From NCBI RefSeq assembly GCF_037392515.1, contig NC_090285.1, forward strand, positions 2,111,501-2,175,500: DNA of 64,000 bases, written 5' to 3'. The position numbers and the translations under genes are program-made. The stretch comes from Haliotis asinina. Its lineage: Eukaryota > Mollusca > Gastropoda > Lepetellida > Haliotidae. Shown here one piece after another: positions 44,139-56,410 of the stretch. Under the pieces are notes generated by a model. It worked only from the letters and a program-made list of their open reading frames with translations. It did no database searches and was not told the origin of the DNA. Within the stretch, counting starts at the first letter, position 1; each line of letters begins with the position of its first letter.

Positions 44139-44616
44139 CACTCTTTTTGGGTTTTTTTGCGCCTCTGGGGGTTGAAAAAGAGGCCTCCAAACGCGTGTCT
44201 CCTGGTAAGAACACCTAGTCTGTGACGCAATGTGATTGTTGTCAGTGATGTCACGTTTCTGTGACGTCAGGACATTGTGAGGTCACAGGTGAGTCTTTCT
44301 ATATATATCAGAACGTTGGAATGAGAGAACGTGTCCATTTACATTGAAGTTGATGTAAGGACGGAATGTTGTGCAGCTTTTAGCATTGTCCCACAGCAAT
44401 CGGTGTCAGGCTGTCAATGAAGCAGTAATACCGTCAGTTCTACGTTGGATTACACACAATATTTCACTTCACAGCATGGCTGAGATAACAGAAAGTGTCC
44501 ACAGCAAATTATATATATCAACATGATGTATAGTCATGGAGTAATTCATTTGTACTTTCTTCAGTCAGAGATGAACTCGACGTTTCTCTAGCTATGTTCC
44601 TGCAGGAATAAAAAGT

Positions 44617-44688
44617 TGCGTCGGCCGGGAATCGAACCCGGATCGACTGCTTGGAAGGCAACCATGCTAACCTTTACACCACCGACGC
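44617..44688 (-). tRNA. tRNA-Gly-TCC: tRNA-Gly (TCC)
   Basis: Consensus; class H flank. Confidence 0.97.
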
Positions 44689-45005
44689 TGACCATGCTAA
44701 GCTTTGTTGAATAGGCATCTTAATGAAATTTGCTGATTGATTGGCCACGCTTCGAGGCACGCCACTAAACGAGACGGCTTACGTCACAAACTGAATGAAA
44801 TTGGGCTTTGGAAATGTATTTCTGTCTTATGCAACGAGGGTCTACAATCTACGAAGCACTGATAACAAATTGTATTTAAATGAAGAGGACACTGCATTTG
44901 CATCCATATGGAGTAAATGGACACGTCAACTGAACACTTCCTCCTTGCCAGCTGTCTTCTTTAACTTAAGAATGGGAAGCTAAGAAAAGGCACTGTTAGT
45001 GTGAA

Positions 45006-45076
45006 GCATCGGTGGTCTAGTGGTAGAATACTCGCCTGCCACGCGGGTGACCCGGGTTCGATTCCCGGTCGATGCA
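45006..45076 (+). tRNA. tRNA-Gly-GCC: tRNA-Gly (GCC)
   Basis: Consensus; starts the AATGGGAAGC run. Tail T4-GG-T8. Confidence 0.97.
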
Positions 45077-45553
45077 CACTCTTTTGGTTTTTTTTGCGCC
45101 TCTGGGGGTTGAAAAAGAGGCCTCCAAACGCGTGTCTCCTGGTAAGAACACCTAGTCTGTGACGCAATGTGATTGTTGTCAGTGATGTCACGTTTCTGTG
45201 ACGTCAGGACATTGTGAGGTCACAGGTGAGTCTTTCTATATATATCAGAACGTTGGAATGAGAGAACGTGTCCATTTACATTGAAGTTGATGTAAGGACG
45301 GAATGTTGTGCAGCTTTTAGCATTGTCCCACAGCAATCGGTGTCAGGCTGTCAATGAAGCAGTAATACCGTCAGTTCTACGTTGGATTACACACAATATT
45401 TCACTTCACAGCATGGCTGAGATAACAGAAAGTGTCCACAGCAAATTATATATATCAACATGATGTATAGTCATGGAGTAATTCATTTGTACTTTCTTCA
45501 GTCAGAGATGAACTCGACGTTTCTCTAGCTATGTTCCTGCAGGAATAAAAAGT

Positions 45554-45625
45554 TGCGTCGGCCGGGAATCGAACCCGGATCGACTGCTTGGAAGGCAACC
45601 ATGCTAACCTTTACACCACCGACGC
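45554..45625 (-). tRNA. tRNA-Gly-TCC: tRNA-Gly (TCC)
   Basis: Consensus; class H flank. Confidence 0.97.
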
Positions 45626-45942
45626 TGACCATGCTAAGCTTTGTTGAATAGGCATCTTAATGAAATTTGCTGATTGATTGGCCACGCTTCGAGGCACGCC
45701 ACTAAACGAGACGGCTTACGTCACAAACTGAATGAAATTGGGCTTTGGAAATGTATTTCTGTCTTATGCAACGAGGGTCTACAATCTACGAAGCACTGAT
45801 AACAAATTGTATTTAAATGAAGAGGACACTGCATTTGCATCCATATGGAGTAAATGGACACGTCAACTGAACACTTCCTCCTTGCCAGCTGTCTTCTTTA
45901 ACTTAAGAATGGGAAGCTAAGAAAAGGCACTGTTAGTGTGAA

Positions 45943-46013
45943 GCATCGGTGGTCTAGTGGTAGAATACTCGCCTGCCACGCGGGTGACCCGGGTTCGATT
46001 CCCGGTCGATGCA
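45943..46013 (+). tRNA. tRNA-Gly-GCC: tRNA-Gly (GCC), first of a three-gene unit
   Basis: Consensus body with AATGGGAAGC flank: a first gene converted away from the usual G53T type. Tail T4-GG-T8. Confidence 0.97.
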
Positions 46014-46215
46014 CACTCTTTTGGTTTTTTTTGCGCCTCTGGGGGTTGAAAAAGAGGCCTCCAAACGCGTGTCTCCTGGAAAGAACACCTAGTCTGTGAC
46101 GCAATGTGATTGTTGTCAGTGATGTCACGTTTCTGTCAACTGAACACTTCCTCCTTGCCAGCTGTCTTCTTTAACTTAAGAATGAGAAGCTAAGAAAAGG
46201 CACTGTTAGTGTGAA

Positions 46216-46286
46216 GCATCGGTGGTCTAGTGGTAGAATACTCGCCTGCCACGCGGGTCACCCGGGTTCGATTCCCGGTCGATGCA
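46216..46286 (+). tRNA. tRNA-Gly-GCC: tRNA-Gly (GCC), G45C, second of a three-gene unit
   Basis: G45C; tail T5-GGG-T7. Confidence 0.93.
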
Positions 46287-46764
46287 CACTCTTTTTGGGT
46301 TTTTTTGCGCCTCTGGGGGTTGAAAAAGAGGCCTCCAAACGCGTGTCTCCTGGTAAGAACACCTAGTCTGTGACGCAATGTGATTGTTGTCAGTGATGTC
46401 ACGTTTCTGTGACGTCAGGACATTGTGAGGTCACAGGTGAGTCTTTCTATATATATCAGAACGTTGGAATGAGAGAACGTGTCCATTTACATTGAAGTTG
46501 ATGTAAGGACGGAATGTTGTGCAGCTTTTAGCATTGTCCCACAGCAATCGGTGTCAGGCTGTCAATGAAGCAGTAATACCGTCAGTTCTACGTTGGATTA
46601 CACACAATATTTCACTTCACAGCATGGCTGAGATAACAGAAAGTGTCCACAGCAAATTATATATATCAACATGATGTATAGTCATGGAGTAATTCATTTG
46701 TACTTTCTTCAGTCAGAGATGAACTCGACGTTTCTCTAGCTATGTTCCTGCAGGAATAAAAAGT

Positions 46765-46836
46765 TGCGTCGGCCGGGAATCGAACCCGGATCGACTGCTT
46801 GGAAGGCAACCATGCTAACCTTTACACCACCGACGC
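46765..46836 (-). tRNA. tRNA-Gly-TCC: tRNA-Gly (TCC)
   Basis: Consensus; class H flank. Confidence 0.97.
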
Positions 46837-47153
46837 TGACCATGCTAAGCTTTGTTGAATAGGCATCTTAATGAAATTTGCTGATTGATTGGCCACGCTT
46901 CGAGGCACGCCACTAAACGAGACGGCTTACGTCACAAACTGAATGAAATTGGGCTTTGGAAATGTATTTCTGTCTTATGCAACGAGGGTCTACAATCTAC
47001 GAAGCACTGATAACAAATTGTATTTAAATGAAGAGGACACTGCATTTGCATCCATATGGAGTAAATGGACACGTCAACTGAACACTTCCTCCTTGCCAGC
47101 TGTCTTCTTTAACTTAAGAATGGGAAGCTAAGAAAAGGCACTGTTAGTGTGAA

Positions 47154-47224
47154 GCATCGGTGGTCTAGTGGTAGAATACTCGCCTGCCACGCGGGTGACC
47201 CGGGTTCGATTCCCGGTCGATGCA
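47154..47224 (+). tRNA. tRNA-Gly-GCC: tRNA-Gly (GCC)
   Basis: Consensus; AATGGGAAGC flank. Tail T4-GG-T8. Confidence 0.97.
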
Positions 47225-47701
47225 CACTCTTTTGGTTTTTTTTGCGCCTCTGGGGGTTGAAAAAGAGGCCTCCAAACGCGTGTCTCCTGGTAAGAACACC
47301 TAGTCTGTGACGCAATGTGATTGTTGTCAGTGATGTCACGTTTCTGTGACGTCAGGACATTGTGAGGTCACAGGTGAGTCTTTCTATATATATCAGAACG
47401 TTGGAATGAGAGAACGTGTCCATTTACATTGAAGTTGATGTAAGGACGGAATGTTGTGCAGCTTTTAGCATTGTCCCACAGCAATCGGTGTCAGGCTGTC
47501 AATGAAGCAGTAATACCGTCAGTTCTACGTTGGATTACACACAATATTTCACTTCACAGCATGGCTGAGATAACAGAAAGTGTCCACAGCAAATTATATA
47601 TATCAACATGATGTATAGTCATGGAGTAATTCATTTGTACTTTCTTCAGTCAGAGATGAACTCGACGTTTCTCTAGCTATGTTCCTGCAGGAATAAAAAG
47701 T

Positions 47702-47773
47702 TGCGTCGGCCGGGAATCGAACCCGGATCGACTGCTTGGAAGGCAACCATGCTAACCTTTACACCACCGACGC
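47702..47773 (-). tRNA. tRNA-Gly-TCC: tRNA-Gly (TCC)
   Basis: Consensus; class H flank. Confidence 0.97.
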
Positions 47774-48090
47774 TGACCATGCTAAGCTTTGTTGAATAGG
47801 CATCTTAATGAAATTTGCTGATTGATTGGCCACGCTTCGAGGCACGCCACTAAACGAGACGGCTTACGTCACAAACTGAATGAAATTGGGCTTTGGAAAT
47901 GTATTTCTGTCTTATGCAACGAGGGTCTACAATCTACGAAGCACTGATAACAAATTGTATTTAAATGAAGAGGACACTGCATTTGCATCCATATGGAGTA
48001 AATGGACACGTCAACTGAACACTTCCTCCTTGCCAGCTGTCTTCTTTAACTTAAGAATGGGAAGCTAAGAAAAGGCACTGTTAGTGTGAA

Positions 48091-48161
48091 GCATCGGTGG
48101 TCTAGTGGTAGAATACTCGCCTGCCACGCGGGTGACCCGGGTTCGATTCCCGGTCGATGCA
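48091..48161 (+). tRNA. tRNA-Gly-GCC: tRNA-Gly (GCC)
   Basis: Consensus; AATGGGAAGC flank. Tail T4-GG-T8; unit looks identical to the one before. Confidence 0.97.
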
Positions 48162-48638
48162 CACTCTTTTGGTTTTTTTTGCGCCTCTGGGGGTTGAAAA
48201 AGAGGCCTCCAAACGCGTGTCTCCTGGTAAGAACACCTAGTCTGTGACGCAATGTGATTGTTGTCAGTGATGTCACGTTTCTGTGACGTCAGGACATTGT
48301 GAGGTCACAGGTGAGTCTTTCTATATATATCAGAACGTTGGAATGAGAGAACGTGTCCATTTACATTGAAGTTGATGTAAGGACGGAATGTTGTGCAGCT
48401 TTTAGCATTGTCCCACAGCAATCGGTGTCAGGCTGTCAATGAAGCAGTAATACCGTCAGTTCTACGTTGGATTACACACAATATTTCACTTCACAGCATG
48501 GCTGAGATAACAGAAAGTGTCCACAGCAAATTATATATATCAACATGATGTATAGTCATGGAGTAATTCATTTGTACTTTCTTCAGTCAGAGATGAACTC
48601 GACGTTTCTCTAGCTATGTTCCTGCAGGAATAAAAAGT

Positions 48639-48710
48639 TGCGTCGGCCGGGAATCGAACCCGGATCGACTGCTTGGAAGGCAACCATGCTAACCTTTACA
48701 CCACCGACGC
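48639..48710 (-). tRNA. tRNA-Gly-TCC: tRNA-Gly (TCC)
   Basis: Consensus; class H flank. Confidence 0.97.
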
Positions 48711-49027
48711 TGACCATGCTAAGCTTTGTTGAATAGGCATCTTAATGAAATTTGCTGATTGATTGGCCACGCTTCGAGGCACGCCACTAAACGAGACGGC
48801 TTACGTCACAAACTGAATGAAATTGGGCTTTGGAAATGTATTTCTGTCTTATGCAACGAGGGTCTACAATCTACGAAGCACTGATAACAAATTGTATTTA
48901 AATGAAGAGGACACTGCATTTGCATCCATATGGAGTAAATGGACACGTCAACTGAACACTTCCTCCTTGCCAGCTGTCTTCTTTAACTTAAGAATGGGAA
49001 GCTAAGAAAAGGCACTGTTAGTGTGAA

Positions 49028-49098
49028 GCATCGGTGGTCTAGTGGTAGAATACTCGCCTGCCACGCGGGTGACCCGGGTTCGATTCCCGGTCGATGCA
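49028..49098 (+). tRNA. tRNA-Gly-GCC: tRNA-Gly (GCC)
   Basis: Consensus; last of the AATGGGAAGC run. Tail T4-GG-T8. Confidence 0.97.
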
Positions 49099-49575
49099 CA
49101 CTCTTTTGGTTTTTTTTGCGCCTCTGGGGGTTGAAAAAGAGGCCTCCAAACGCGTGTCTCCTGGTAAGAACACCTAGTCTGTGACGCAATGTGATTGTTG
49201 TCAGTGATGTCACGTTTCTGTGACGTCAGGACATTGTGAGGTCACAGGTGAGTCTTTCTATATATATCAGAACGTTGGAATGAGAGAACGTGTCCATTTA
49301 CATTGAAGTTGATGTAAGGACGGAATGTTGTGCAGCTTTTAGCATTGTCCCACAGCAATCGGTGTCAGGCTGTCAATGAAGCAGTAATACCGTCAGTTCT
49401 ACGTTGGATTACACACAATATTTCACTTCACAGCATGGCTGAGATAACAGAAAGTGTCCACAGCAAATTATATATATCAACATGATGTATAGTCATGGAG
49501 TAATTCATTTGTACTTTCTTCAGTCAGAGATGAACTCGACGTTTCTCTAGCTATGTTCCTGCAGGAATAAAAAGT

Positions 49576-49647
49576 TGCGTCGGCCGGGAATCGAACCCGG
49601 ATCGACTGCTTGGAAGGCAACCATGCTAACCTTTACACCACCGACGC
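49576..49647 (-). tRNA. tRNA-Gly-TCC: tRNA-Gly (TCC)
   Basis: Consensus; class A flank. Confidence 0.97.
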
Positions 49648-49964
49648 TGACCATGCTAGGATTGGTTGAATAGGCATCTTAATGAAATTTGCTGATTGAT
49701 TGGCCACGCTTCGAGGCACGCCACTAAACGAGACGGCTTACGTCACAAACTGAATGAAATTGGGCTTTGGAAATGTATTTCTGTCTTATGCAACGAGGGT
49801 CTACAATCTACGAAGCACTGATAACAAATTGTATTTAAATGAAGAGGACACTGCATTTGCATCCATATGGAGTAAATGGACACGTCAACTGAACACTTCC
49901 TCCTTGCCAGCTGTCTTCTTTAACTTAAGAATGAGAAGCTAAGAAAAGGCACTGTTAGTGTGAA

Positions 49965-50035
49965 GCATCGGTGGTCTAGTGGTAGAATACTCGCCTGCCA
50001 CGCGGGTGACCCGGGTTCGATTCCCGGTCGATGCA
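49965..50035 (+). tRNA. tRNA-Gly-GCC: tRNA-Gly (GCC)
   Basis: Consensus. Tail T4-GG-T8; CGGTTTCAGG spacer follows. Confidence 0.97.
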
Positions 50036-50512
50036 CACTCTTTTGGTTTTTTTTGCGCCTCTGGGGGTTGAAAAAGAGGCCTCCAAACGCGTGTCTCCTG
50101 GTAAGAACACCTAGTCTGTGACGCAATGTGATTGTTGTCAGTGATGTCACGTTTCTGTGACGTCAGGACATTGTGAGGTCACAGGTGAGTCTTTCTATAT
50201 ATATCAGAACGTTGGAATGAGAGAACGTGTCCATTTACATTGAAGTTGATGTAAGGACGGAATGTTGTGCAGCTTTTAGCATTGTCCCACAGCAATCGGT
50301 TTCAGGCTGTCAATGAAGCAGTAATACCGTCAGTTCTACGTTGGATTACACACAATATTTCACTTCACAGCATGGCTGAGATAACAGAAAGTGTCCACAG
50401 CAAATTATATATATCAACATGATGTATAGTCATGGAGTAATTCATTTGTACTTTCTTCAGTCAGAGATGAACTCGACGTTTCTCTAGCTATGTTCCTGCA
50501 GGAATAAAAAGT

Positions 50513-50584
50513 TGCGTCGGCCGGGAATCGAACCCGGATCGACTGCTTGGAAGGCAACCATGCTAACCTTTACACCACCGACGC
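50513..50584 (-). tRNA. tRNA-Gly-TCC: tRNA-Gly (TCC)
   Basis: Consensus; class A flank. Confidence 0.97.
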
Positions 50585-50901
50585 TGACCATGCTAGGATT
50601 GGTTGAATAGGCATCTTAATGAAATTTGCTGATTGATTGGCCACGCTTCGAGGCACGCCACTAAACGAGACGGCTTACGTCACAAACTGAATGAAATTGG
50701 GCTTTGGAAATGTATTTCTGTCTTATGCAACGAGGGTCTACAATCTACGAAGCACTGATAACAAATTGTATTTAAATGAAGAGGACACTGCATTTGCATC
50801 CATATGGAGTAAATGGACACGTCAACTGAACACTTCCTCCTTGCCAGCTGTCTTCTTTAACTTAAGAATGAGAAGCTAAGAAAAGGCACTGTTAGTGTGA
50901 A

Positions 50902-50972
50902 GCATCGGTGGTCTAGTGGTAGAATACTCGCCTGCCACGCGGGTGACCCGGGTTCGATTCCCGGTCGATGCA
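50902..50972 (+). tRNA. tRNA-Gly-GCC: tRNA-Gly (GCC)
   Basis: Consensus. Tail T4-GG-T8; CGGTTTCAGG spacer follows. Confidence 0.97.
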
Positions 50973-51449
50973 CACTCTTTTGGTTTTTTTTGCGCCTCTG
51001 GGGGTTGAAAAAGAGGCCTCCAAACGCGTGTCTCCTGGTAAGAACACCTAGTCTGTGACGCAATGTGATTGTTGTCAGTGATGTCACGTTTCTGTGACGT
51101 CAGGACATTGTGAGGTCACAGGTGAGTCTTTCTATATATATCAGAACGTTGGAATGAGAGAACGTGTCCATTTACATTGAAGTTGATGTAAGGACGGAAT
51201 GTTGTGCAGCTTTTAGCATTGTCCCACAGCAATCGGTTTCAGGCTGTCAATGAAGCAGTAATACCGTCAGTTCTACGTTGGATTACACACAATATTTCAC
51301 TTCACAGCATGGCTGAGATAACAGAAAGTGTCCACAGCAAATTATATATATCAACATGATGTATAGTCATGGAGTAATTCATTTGTACTTTCTTCAGTCA
51401 GAGATGAACTCGACGTTTCTCTAGCTATGTTCCTGCAGGAATAAAAAGT

Positions 51450-51521
51450 TGCGTCGGCCGGGAATCGAACCCGGATCGACTGCTTGGAAGGCAACCATGC
51501 TAACCTTTACACCACCGACGC
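51450..51521 (-). tRNA. tRNA-Gly-TCC: tRNA-Gly (TCC)
   Basis: Consensus; class H flank. Confidence 0.97.
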
Positions 51522-51838
51522 TGACCATGCTAAGCTTTGTTGAATAGGCATCTTAATGAAATTTGCTGATTGATTGGCCACGCTTCGAGGCACGCCACTA
51601 AACGAGACGGCTTACGTCACAAACTGAATGAAATTGGGCTTTGGAAATGTATTTCTGTCTTATGCAACGAGGGTCTACAATCTACGAAGCACTGATAACA
51701 AATTGTATTTAAATGAAGAGGACACTGCATTTGCATCCATATGGAGTAAATGGACACGTCAACTGAACACTTCCTCCTTGCCAGCTGTCTTCTTTAACTT
51801 AAGAATGAGAAGCTAAGAAAAGGCACTGTTAGTGTGAA

Positions 51839-51909
51839 GCATCGGTGGTCTAGTGGTAGAATACTCGCCTGCCACGCGGGTGACCCGGGTTCGATTCCCG
51901 GTCGATGCA
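51839..51909 (+). tRNA. tRNA-Gly-GCC: tRNA-Gly (GCC)
   Basis: Consensus. Tail T4-GG-T8; third successive unit with CGGTTTCAGG. Confidence 0.97.
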
Positions 51910-52386
51910 CACTCTTTTGGTTTTTTTTGCGCCTCTGGGGGTTGAAAAAGAGGCCTCCAAACGCGTGTCTCCTGGTAAGAACACCTAGTCTGTGACGCAA
52001 TGTGATTGTTGTCAGTGATGTCACGTTTCTGTGACGTCAGGACATTGTGAGGTCACAGGTGAGTCTTTCTATATATATCAGAACGTTGGAATGAGAGAAC
52101 GTGTCCATTTACATTGAAGTTGATGTAAGGACGGAATGTTGTGCAGCTTTTAGCATTGTCCCACAGCAATCGGTTTCAGGCTGTCAATGAAGCAGTAATA
52201 CCGTCAGTTCTACGTTGGATTACACACAATATTTCACTTCACAGCATGGCTGAGATAACAGAAAGTGTCCACAGCAAATTATATATATCAACATGATGTA
52301 TAGTCATGGAGTAATTCATTTGTACTTTCTTCAGTCAGAGATGAACTCGACGTTTCTCTAGCTATGTTCCTGCAGGAATAAAAAGT

Positions 52387-52458
52387 TGCGTCGGCCGGGA
52401 ATCGAACCCGGATCGACTGCTTGGAAGGCAACCATGCTAACCTTTACACCACCGACGC
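52387..52458 (-). tRNA. tRNA-Gly-TCC: tRNA-Gly (TCC)
   Basis: Consensus; class H flank. Confidence 0.97.
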
Positions 52459-52775
52459 TGACCATGCTAAGCTTTGTTGAATAGGCATCTTAATGAAATT
52501 TGCTGATTGATTGGCCACGCTTCGAGGCACGCCACTAAACGAGACGGCTTACGTCACAAACTGAATGAAATTGGGCTTTGGAAATGTATTTCTGTCTTAT
52601 GCAACGAGGGTCTACAATCTACGAAGCACTGATAACAAATTGTATTTAAATGAAGAGGACACTGCATTTGCATCCATATGGAGTAAATGGACACGTCAAC
52701 TGAACACTTCCTCCTTGCCAGCTGTCTTCTTTAACTTAAGAATGAGAAGCTAAGAAAAGGCACTGTTAGTGTGAA

Positions 52776-52846
52776 GCATCGGTGGTCTAGTGGTAGAATA
52801 CTCGCCTGCCACGCGGGTCACCCGGGTTCGATTCCCGGTCGATGCA
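52776..52846 (+). tRNA. tRNA-Gly-GCC: tRNA-Gly (GCC), G45C, first of a three-gene unit
   Basis: G45C. The first T-run is broken (TTATT-GG-T8), so termination must rely on the T8 run and the transcript trailer would be longer. Confidence 0.92.
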
Positions 52847-53049
52847 CACTCTTATTGGTTTTTTTTGCGCCTCTGGGGGTTGAAAAAGAGGCCTCCAAAC
52901 GCGTGTCTCCTGGTAAGAACACCTAGTCTGTGACGCAATGTGATTGTTGTCAGTGATGTCACGTTTCTGTCAACTGAACACTTCCTCCTTGCCAGCTGTC
53001 TTCTTTAACTTAAGAATGAGAAGCTAAGAAAAGGCACTGTTAGTGTGAA

Positions 53050-53120
53050 GCATCGGTGGTCTAGTGGTAGAATACTCGCCTGCCACGCGGGTCACCCAAG
53101 TTCGATTCCCGGTCGATGCA
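53050..53120 (+). pseudogene. Degenerate tRNA-Gly (GCC), G45C with G51A and G52A
   Basis: The T stem reads CCAAG against CCCGG, losing two pairs, and the B box starts AGTTCG instead of GGTTCG. Anticodon and acceptor arms are intact. Probably a poor Pol III template and an unstable tRNA, but expression cannot be excluded. Tail T5-GGG-T7; 203 bp after its partner. Confidence 0.65.
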
Positions 53121-53598
53121 CACTCTTTTTGGGTTTTTTTGCGCCTCTGGGGGTTGAAAAAGAGGCCTCCAAACGCGTGTCTCCTGGTAAGAACACCTAG
53201 TCTGTGACGCAATGTGATTGTTGTCAGTGATGTCACGTTTCTGTGACGTCAGGACATTGTGAGGTCACAGGTGAGTCTTTCTATATATATCAGAACGTTG
53301 GAATGAGAGAACGTGTCCATTTACATTGAAGTTGATGTAAGGACGGAATGTTGTGCAGCTTTTAGCATTGTCCCACAGCAATCGGTGTCAGGCTGTCAAT
53401 GAAGCAGTAATACCGTCAGTTCTACGTTGGATTACACACAATATTTCACTTCACAGCATGGCTGAGATAACAGAAAGTGTCCACAGCAAATTATATATAT
53501 CAACATGATGTATAGTCATGGAGTAATTCATTTGTACTTTCTTCAGTCAGAGATGAACTCGACGTTTCTCTAGCTATGTTCCTGCAGGAATAAAAAGT

Positions 53599-53670
53599 TG
53601 CGTCGGCCGGGAATCGAACCCGGATCGACTGCTTGGAAGGCAACCATGCTAACCTTTACACCACCGACGC
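53599..53670 (-). tRNA. tRNA-Gly-TCC: tRNA-Gly (TCC)
   Basis: Consensus; class H flank. Confidence 0.97.
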
Positions 53671-53987
53671 TGACCATGCTAAGCTTTGTTGAATAGGCAT
53701 CTTAATGAAATTTGCTGATTGATTGGCCACGCTTCGAGGCACGCCACTAAACGAGACGGCTTACGTCACAAACTGAATGAAATTGGGCTTTGGAAATGTA
53801 TTTCTGTCTTATGCAACGAGGGTCTACAATCTACGAAGCACTGATAACAAATTGTATTTAAATGAAGAGGACACTGCATTTGCATCCATATGGAGTAAAT
53901 GGACACGTCAACTGAACACTTCCTCCTTGCCAGCTGTCTTCTTTAACTTAAGAATGAGAAGCTAAGAAAAGGCACTGTTAGTGTGAA

Positions 53988-54058
53988 GCATCGGTGGTCT
54001 AGTGGTAGAATACTCGCCTGCCACGCGGGTCACCCGGGTTCGATTCCCGGTCGATGCA
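53988..54058 (+). tRNA. tRNA-Gly-GCC: tRNA-Gly (GCC), G45C, first of a three-gene unit
   Basis: G45C with the same broken first T-run as 52776. Confidence 0.92.
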
Positions 54059-54261
54059 CACTCTTATTGGTTTTTTTTGCGCCTCTGGGGGTTGAAAAAG
54101 AGGCCTCCAAACGCGTGTCTCCTGGTAAGAACACCTAGTCTGTGACGCAATGTGATTGTTGTCAGTGATGTCACGTTTCTGTCAACTGAACACTTCCTCC
54201 TTGCCAGCTGTCTTCTTTAACTTAAGAATGAGAAGCTAAGAAAAGGCACTGTTAGTGTGAA

Positions 54262-54332
54262 GCATCGGTGGTCTAGTGGTAGAATACTCGCCTGCCACGC
54301 GGGTCACCCAAGTTCGATTCCCGGTCGATGCA
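54262..54332 (+). pseudogene. Degenerate tRNA-Gly (GCC), G45C with G51A and G52A
   Basis: Duplicate of the damaged copy at 53050, with the same tail T5-GGG-T7. Its presence in two successive units shows that the damage was amplified together with the 1212 bp unit. Confidence 0.65.
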
Positions 54333-54810
54333 CACTCTTTTTGGGTTTTTTTGCGCCTCTGGGGGTTGAAAAAGAGGCCTCCAAACGCGTGTCTCCTGGT
54401 AAGAACACCTAGTCTGTGACGCAATGTGATTGTTGTCAGTGATGTCACGTTTCTGTGACGTCAGGACATTGTGAGGTCACAGGTGAGTCTTTCTATATAT
54501 ATCAGAACGTTGGAATGAGAGAACGTGTCCATTTACATTGAAGTTGATGTAAGGACGGAATGTTGTGCAGCTTTTAGCATTGTCCCACAGCAATCGGTGT
54601 CAGGCTGTCAATGAAGCAGTAATACCGTCAGTTCTACGTTGGATTACACACAATATTTCACTTCACAGCATGGCTGAGATAACAGAAAGTGTCCACAGCA
54701 AATTATATATATCAACATGATGTATAGTCATGGAGTAATTCATTTGTACTTTCTTCAGTCAGAGATGAACTCGACGTTTCTCTAGCTATGTTCCTGCAGG
54801 AATAAAAAGT

Positions 54811-54882
54811 TGCGTCGGCCGGGAATCGAACCCGGATCGACTGCTTGGAAGGCAACCATGCTAACCTTTACACCACCGACGC
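54811..54882 (-). tRNA. tRNA-Gly-TCC: tRNA-Gly (TCC)
   Basis: Consensus; class H flank. Confidence 0.97.
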
Positions 54883-55199
54883 TGACCATGCTAAGCTTTG
54901 TTGAATAGGCATCTTAATGAAATTTGCTGATTGATTGGCCACGCTTCGAGGCACGCCACTAAACGAGACGGCTTACGTCACAAACTGAATGAAATTGGGC
55001 TTTGGAAATGTATTTCTGTCTTATGCAACGAGGGTCTACAATCTACGAAGCACTGATAACAAATTGTATTTAAATGAAGAGGACACTGCATTTGCATCCA
55101 TATGGAGTAAATGGACACGTCAACTGAACACTTCCTCCTTGCCAGCTGTCTTCTTTAACTTAAGAATGAGAAGCTAAGAAAAGGCCCTGTTAGTGTGAA

Positions 55200-55270
55200 G
55201 CATCGGTGGTCTAGTGGTAGAATACTCGCCTGCCACGCGGGTGACCCGGGTTCGATTCCCGGTCGATGCA
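55200..55270 (+). tRNA. tRNA-Gly-GCC: tRNA-Gly (GCC), first of a three-gene unit
   Basis: Consensus body with the GGCCCTG flank usually linked to G53T. Tail T4-GG-T8. Confidence 0.97.
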
Positions 55271-55472
55271 CACTCTTTTGGTTTTTTTTGCGCCTCTGGG
55301 GGTTGAAAAAGAGGCCTCCAAACGCGTGTCTCCTGGAAAGAACACCTAGTCTGTGACGCAATGTGATTGTTGTCAGTGATGTCACGTTTCTGTCAACTGA
55401 ACACTTCCTCCTTGCCAGCTGTCTTCTTTAACTTAAGAATGAGAAGCTAAGAAAAGGCACTGTTAGTGTGAA

Positions 55473-55543
55473 GCATCGGTGGTCTAGTGGTAGAATACTC
55501 GCCTGCCACGCGGGTGACCCGGGTTCGATTCCCGGTCGATGCA
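55473..55543 (+). tRNA. tRNA-Gly-GCC: tRNA-Gly (GCC), second of a three-gene unit
   Basis: Consensus. Tail T5-GG-T8, seen only here. Last three-gene unit in the window. Confidence 0.97.
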
Positions 55544-56021
55544 CACTCTTTTTGGTTTTTTTTGCGCCTCTGGGGGTTGAAAAAGAGGCCTCCAAACGCG
55601 TGTCTCCTGGTAAGAACACCTAGTCTGTGACGCAATGTGATTGTTGTCAGTGATGTCACGTTTCTGTGACGTCAGGACATTGTGAGGTCACAGGTGAGTC
55701 TTTCTATATATATCAGAACGTTGGAATGAGAGAACGTGTCCATTTACATTGAAGTTGATGTAAGGACGGAATGTTGTGCAGCTTTTAGCATTGTCCCACA
55801 GCAATCGGTGTCAGGCTGTCAATGAAGCAGTAATACCGTCAGTTCTACGTTGGATTACACACAATATTTCACTTCACAGCATGGCTGAGATAACAGAAAG
55901 TGTCCACAGCAAATTATATATATCAACATGATGTATAGTCATGGAGTAATTCATTTGTACTTTCTTCAGTCAGAGATGAACTCGACGTTTCTCTAGCTAT
56001 GTTCCTGCAGGAATAAAAAGT

Positions 56022-56093
56022 TGCGTCGGCCGGGAATCGAACCCGGATCGACTGCTTGGAAGGCAACCATGCTAACCTTTACACCACCGACGC
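56022..56093 (-). tRNA. tRNA-Gly-TCC: tRNA-Gly (TCC)
   Basis: Consensus; class H flank with GTTGGATAGG, the form kept through 61649. Confidence 0.97.
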
Positions 56094-56410
56094 TGACCAT
56101 GCTAAGCTTTGTTGGATAGGCATCTTAATGAAATTTGCTGATTGATTGGCCACGCTTCGAGGCACGCCACTAAACGAGACGGCTTACGTCACAAACTGAA
56201 TGAAATTGGGCTTTGGAAATGTATTTCTGTCTTATGCAACGAGGGTCTACAATCTACGAAGCACTGATAACAAATTGTATTTAAATGAAGAGGACACTGC
56301 ATTTGCATCCATATGGAGTAAATGGACACGTCAACTGAACACTTCCTCCTTGCCAGCTGTCTTCTTTAACTTAAGAATGAGAAGCTAAGAAAAGGCCCTG
56401 TTAGTGTGAA

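Larger units (their letters stand above)
44795..49753. repeat. Run of units with the AATGGGAAGC upstream flank
   Basis: Five successive units (starting 44795, 45732, 46943, 47880, 48817) share G instead of A in the Gly-GCC upstream flank, about 26 bp before the gene. The last three Gly-GCC units look identical, pointing to recent local amplification. Confidence 0.8.
52565..54988. repeat. Tandem 1212 bp three-gene units with a degenerate Gly-GCC
   Basis: 52565-53776 and 53777-54988 both carry a G45C Gly-GCC with an interrupted first T-run (TTATT) and a second Gly-GCC with a damaged T stem. I saw no difference between the two copies. Confidence 0.9.
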
